Of a stretch of 64,000 nucleotides of DNA, positions 61,001 to 64,000 are shown one piece after another. Where the stretch lies: the NCBI GenBank assembly GCA_030674185.1, contig CM060311.1:97761513-97825512 (forward strand). Reading direction: 5' to 3'. Both the position numbers and the translations under genes were made by a program. This DNA is from Monoplex corrugatus. Lineage: Eukaryota > Mollusca > Gastropoda > Littorinimorpha > Ranellidae. Under the pieces are notes generated by a model. The model saw nothing but the letters and a program-made list of their open reading frames with translations, made no database searches and was not told where the DNA came from. Position 1 is the first letter of the stretch; each line of letters opens with the position of its first letter.

Positions 61001-63912
61001 ACAAAGCCATTCATGGTTACAACCATCTCACAGGTAACCATACATCACACAGAGCATGTCAGTGTTACAACCATCTCACAAAGTACACCATACATCACAC
61101 AGAGCCATGTCAGTGTTACAACATCTCACATGTACACCATACATCACACAGAGCCTGTCAGTGACAACATCTCACAAAGTACACCATACATCACACAGAG
61201 CCATGTCAGTGTTACAACCATCTCACAAAGTACACCATACATCACACAGAGCCTGTCAGTGTTACAACCATCTACAACAGTACACCTTACATCACACAGA
61301 GCCATGTCAGTGTTACAACCATCTCACAGTAACACCATACATCACACAGAGCCATGTCAGTGCCACAACCATCTCACAGTGTACACCATACATCACACAG
61401 AGCCATGTCAGTGCCACAACCATCTCACAGTGTACACCATACATCACACAGAGCCATGTCAGTGCCACAACATCTCACAGTGTACACCATACATCACACA
61501 GAGCCATGTCAGTGCCACAACCATCTCACAGTGTACACCATACATCACACAGAGCCATGTCAGTGTTACAACCATCTCACAAAGTACACCATACATCACA
61601 CAGAGCCATGTCAGTGTTACAAACCATCTCACAAAGTACACCATACATCACACAGAGCCATGTCAGTGTTACAACCATCTCACAAAGTACACCATACATC
61701 ACACAGAGCCATGTCAGTGTTACAACCATCTCACAAAGTACACCATACATCACACAGAGCCATGTCAGTGTTACAACCATCTCACAAAGTACACCATACA
61801 TCACACAGAGCCATGTCAGTGTTACAACCATCTCACAAAGTACACCATACATCACACAGAGCCATGTCAGTGTTACAAACATCTCACAAAGTACACCATA
61901 CATCACACAGAGCCATGTCAGTGTTACAACCATCTTACAAAGTACACCATACATCACACAGAGCCATGTCAGTGTTACAACCATCTCACAAAGTACATCA
62001 TACATCACACAGAGCCATGTCAGTGCCACAACCATCTCACAAAGTACACCATACATCACACAGAGCCATGTCAGTGTTACAACCATCTCACAAAGTACAT
62101 CATACATCACACAGAGCCATGTCAGTGTTACAACCATCTCACAAAGTACACCATACATCACACAGAGCCATGTCAGTGTTACAACCATCTCACAAAGTAC
62201 ACCATACATCACACAGAGCCATGTCAGTGTTACAACCATCTCACAAAGTACACCATACATCACACAGAGCCATGTCAGTGCCACAACCATCTCACAAAGT
62301 ACACCATACATCAGACAGAGCCATGTCAGTGTTACAACCATCTCACAAAGTACACCATACATCACACAGAGCCATGTCAGTGTTACAACCATCTCACAAA
62401 GTACACCATACATCACACAGAGCCATGTCAGTGCCACAACCATCTCACAAAGTACACCATACATCACACAGAGCCATGTCAGTGTTACAACCATCTCACA
62501 AAGTACACCATACATCACACAGAGCCATGTCAGTGTTACAACCATCTCACAAAGTACATCATACATCACACAGAGCCATGTCAGTGTTACAACCATCTCA
62601 CAAAGTACACCATACATCACACAGAGCCATGTCAGTGTTACAAACATCTCACAAAGTACACCATACATCACACAGAGCCATGTCAGTGTTACAACCATCT
62701 CACAAAGTACACCATACATCACACAGAGCCATGTCAGTGTTACAACCATCTCACAAAGTACACCATACATCACACAGAGCCATGTCAGTGTTACAACCAT
62801 CTCACAGTGTACACCATACATCACACAGAGCCATGTCAGTGTTACAACCATCTCACAAAGTACACCATACATCACACAGAGCCATGTCAGTGTTACAACC
62901 ATCTCACAGTGTACACCATACATCACACAGAGCCATGTCAGTGTTACAACCATCTCACAAAGTACACCATACATCACACAGAGCCATGTCAGTGTTACAA
63001 ACATCTCACAAAGTACACCATACATCACAGAGAGCCATGTCAGTGTTACAACCATCTTACAAAGTACACCATACATCACACAGAGCCATGTCAGTGCCAC
63101 AACCATCTCACAAAGTACACCATACATCACACAGAGCCATGTCAGTGTTACAACCATCTCACAGTGTACACCATACATCACACAGAGCCATGTCAGTGCC
63201 ACAACCATCTCACAAAGTACACCATACATCACACAGAGCCATGTCAGTGTTACAACCATCTCACAAAGTACACCATACATCACACAGAGCCATGTCAGTG
63301 TTACAACCATCTCACAAAGTACACCATACATCACACAGAGCCATGTCAGTGTTACAACCATCTCACAAAGTACACCATACATCACCCAGAGAAAAAATAA
63401 ACAAGAACACCTGGTCATGAAAATTAAAAACACATATCAATGCATTCACACAATAAATCTAAGGACAGGCCCCTGGCACTGACCACTCTGTCCAATTAAT
63501 CACACAGGAGATTTTGAAAAAAACTTAAAGCAAATATAAACATAAGGACACTAAAACATATGTAACAGTGGGCCTGTATTACCTAAAATTGCTTCTGCAA
63601 ATTGCATTTCCTTAGAGCTATTTTTTTATAAATGCACTTAATATATGTACCAATTATCACTCCCAAGAGAAAGTATGTACGGCTATATAGAACGCATACA
63701 GGTGAAGCAGAAAATGGCAGGAAAAAATGACAGAAAGCAAAAGAGGAAGAAAGAAACAAAAGAGTGACAGAAAAGAGGAAATTTCTAGCACAAAATGTCT
63801 AGAAGATGGGAATACCATTTGTACTGAAAGAGTTCCCCAGCATCCCCACAGAATGTCCAGAAGGTGGGAATACTATTTATACTGAAAGGTTCCCCAGCAT
63901 CCCTACAGGGGA
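55070..63912 (-). mobile_element. Family G retroposon copy 5, inflated to ~8.8 kb by an internal array
   Basis: A 14-bp target-site duplication, CATTCTCATGGTTA, lies at 55056-55069 and 63913-63926. On the minus strand the element starts at TCCCCTGTAGGGATGCTGGG, includes a partial ~60-bp duplication of its 5' part (63795-63905), runs through the usual body (63387-63800), then the 51-bp array, and ends GGGCTTTAAACAACAGTAAC with a GTT/ATT-rich tail complement at 55070-55095. The ordinary family member is about 570 bp, so about 8.3 kb is array. The shared hydrophobic frame contains a stop here. Confidence 0.88.
55110..63385. repeat. 51-bp minisatellite, roughly 160 copies
   Basis: The unit is CACAGAGCCATGTCAGTGTT + ACAACCATCTCACAAAGTAC + ACCATACATCA. 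It derives from the family G segment CACAGAGCCACATCAGG..TATAACCATCTCAAAACATACAC seen once at 47254. Units at the two ends (55.1-56.4 and 61.3-63.4 kb) are regular, with TTACAACC/CCACAACC and AAAGTAC/AGTGTAC variants. Units at about 56.5-61.2 kb carry very many 1-3-bp deletions. The 51-bp length keeps frames open on both strands, so ORFs of 500-844 codons here are artefacts. Confidence 0.96.
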
Positions 63913-63926
63913 CATTCTCATGGTTA

Positions 63927-64000
63927 GAAATGGTACACAGACAATTAAAAAAAGGTGATCAATACTATGGTGACATACGTTCCACTTGGACAGCAACCCA
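63927..64000. other. Flank of the family G insertion
   Basis: Unique sequence up to the window end. No exon is recognised; copy B's missing N-terminal exon may lie beyond. Confidence 0.4.

Noticed and set aside
55004..63482. Very long open frames (up to 844 codons on + and 618 on -) of a His/Thr/Ser-rich repeat protein
   Set aside because: They arise because the 51-bp unit is divisible by three; several frames on both strands are open at once, frames shift at every indel, and there is no splice or start context. The array is explained by expansion in a retroposon.

Overview
This is a repeat-rich stretch of an animal nuclear genome. Small exons with GT/AG splice sites, long introns, several LINE clades, tRNA-derived SINEs, hAT- and piggyBac-like elements, long dinucleotide tracts and many minisatellites exclude a prokaryote. 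A Mdm2 gene with an intact p53-binding (SWIB) domain, RanBP2 zinc finger and RING suggests an invertebrate with a p53/Mdm2 axis. A mollusc, perhaps a gastropod, fits the minisatellite load, but that assignment is inference.

Layout. The terminal exon of a katanin p60 gene (KATNA1-like, + strand) lies at 2234-2432 after an intron carrying a ~41-bp minisatellite. From 2.4 to 22.7 kb there is almost no host gene: a piggyBac-type MITE, a hAT-type MITE, a piggyBac-like element carrying three internal minisatellites (6.7-8.4 kb), two copies of a ~570-bp retroposon (called family G here; 8.65-11.26 kb), a decayed LINE (14.1-17.6 kb), an RTE-like LINE with about 36 copies of a 60-bp internal segment (18.5-21.2 kb), and a hAT relic (21.4-22.3 kb).

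From 22.7 to 48.3 kb the minus strand carries a Mdm2 gene. I could assemble eight exons with fully compatible phases (518 codons plus stop, lacking only the start exon): SWIB/p53-binding domain (48.2 and 45.1 kb), linker exons (43.5, 40.9, 37.6 kb), acidic region (31.0 and 29.1 kb), and zinc finger plus RING (22.7-23.4 kb). From 50.5 to 54.9 kb lies a second, partial copy of the Mdm2 5' half (four exons, open and with good splice sites). It matches copy A's 45.1, 43.5, 40.9 and 37.6 kb exons one for one. Its last exon ends in the phase at which copy A begins, so the two could form one protein with two SWIB modules. Copy B could also be a partial paralogue.

The last 9 kb (55.07-63.91 kb) is a single family G retroposon bounded by a 14-bp target-site duplication. 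A ~51-bp segment inside it has expanded to about 8.3 kb.

A theme runs through the window: most of the longer arrays whose origin can be traced grew from a segment present once in a related transposon copy or in the paralogous intron. Examples are the RTE 60-bp array, the piggyBac 82/50/59-bp arrays, the family G 74- and 51-bp arrays, the intron 43-44-bp array, and an array built from a splice-donor region. The long open frames inside the arrays follow from unit lengths and base composition and are not genes.
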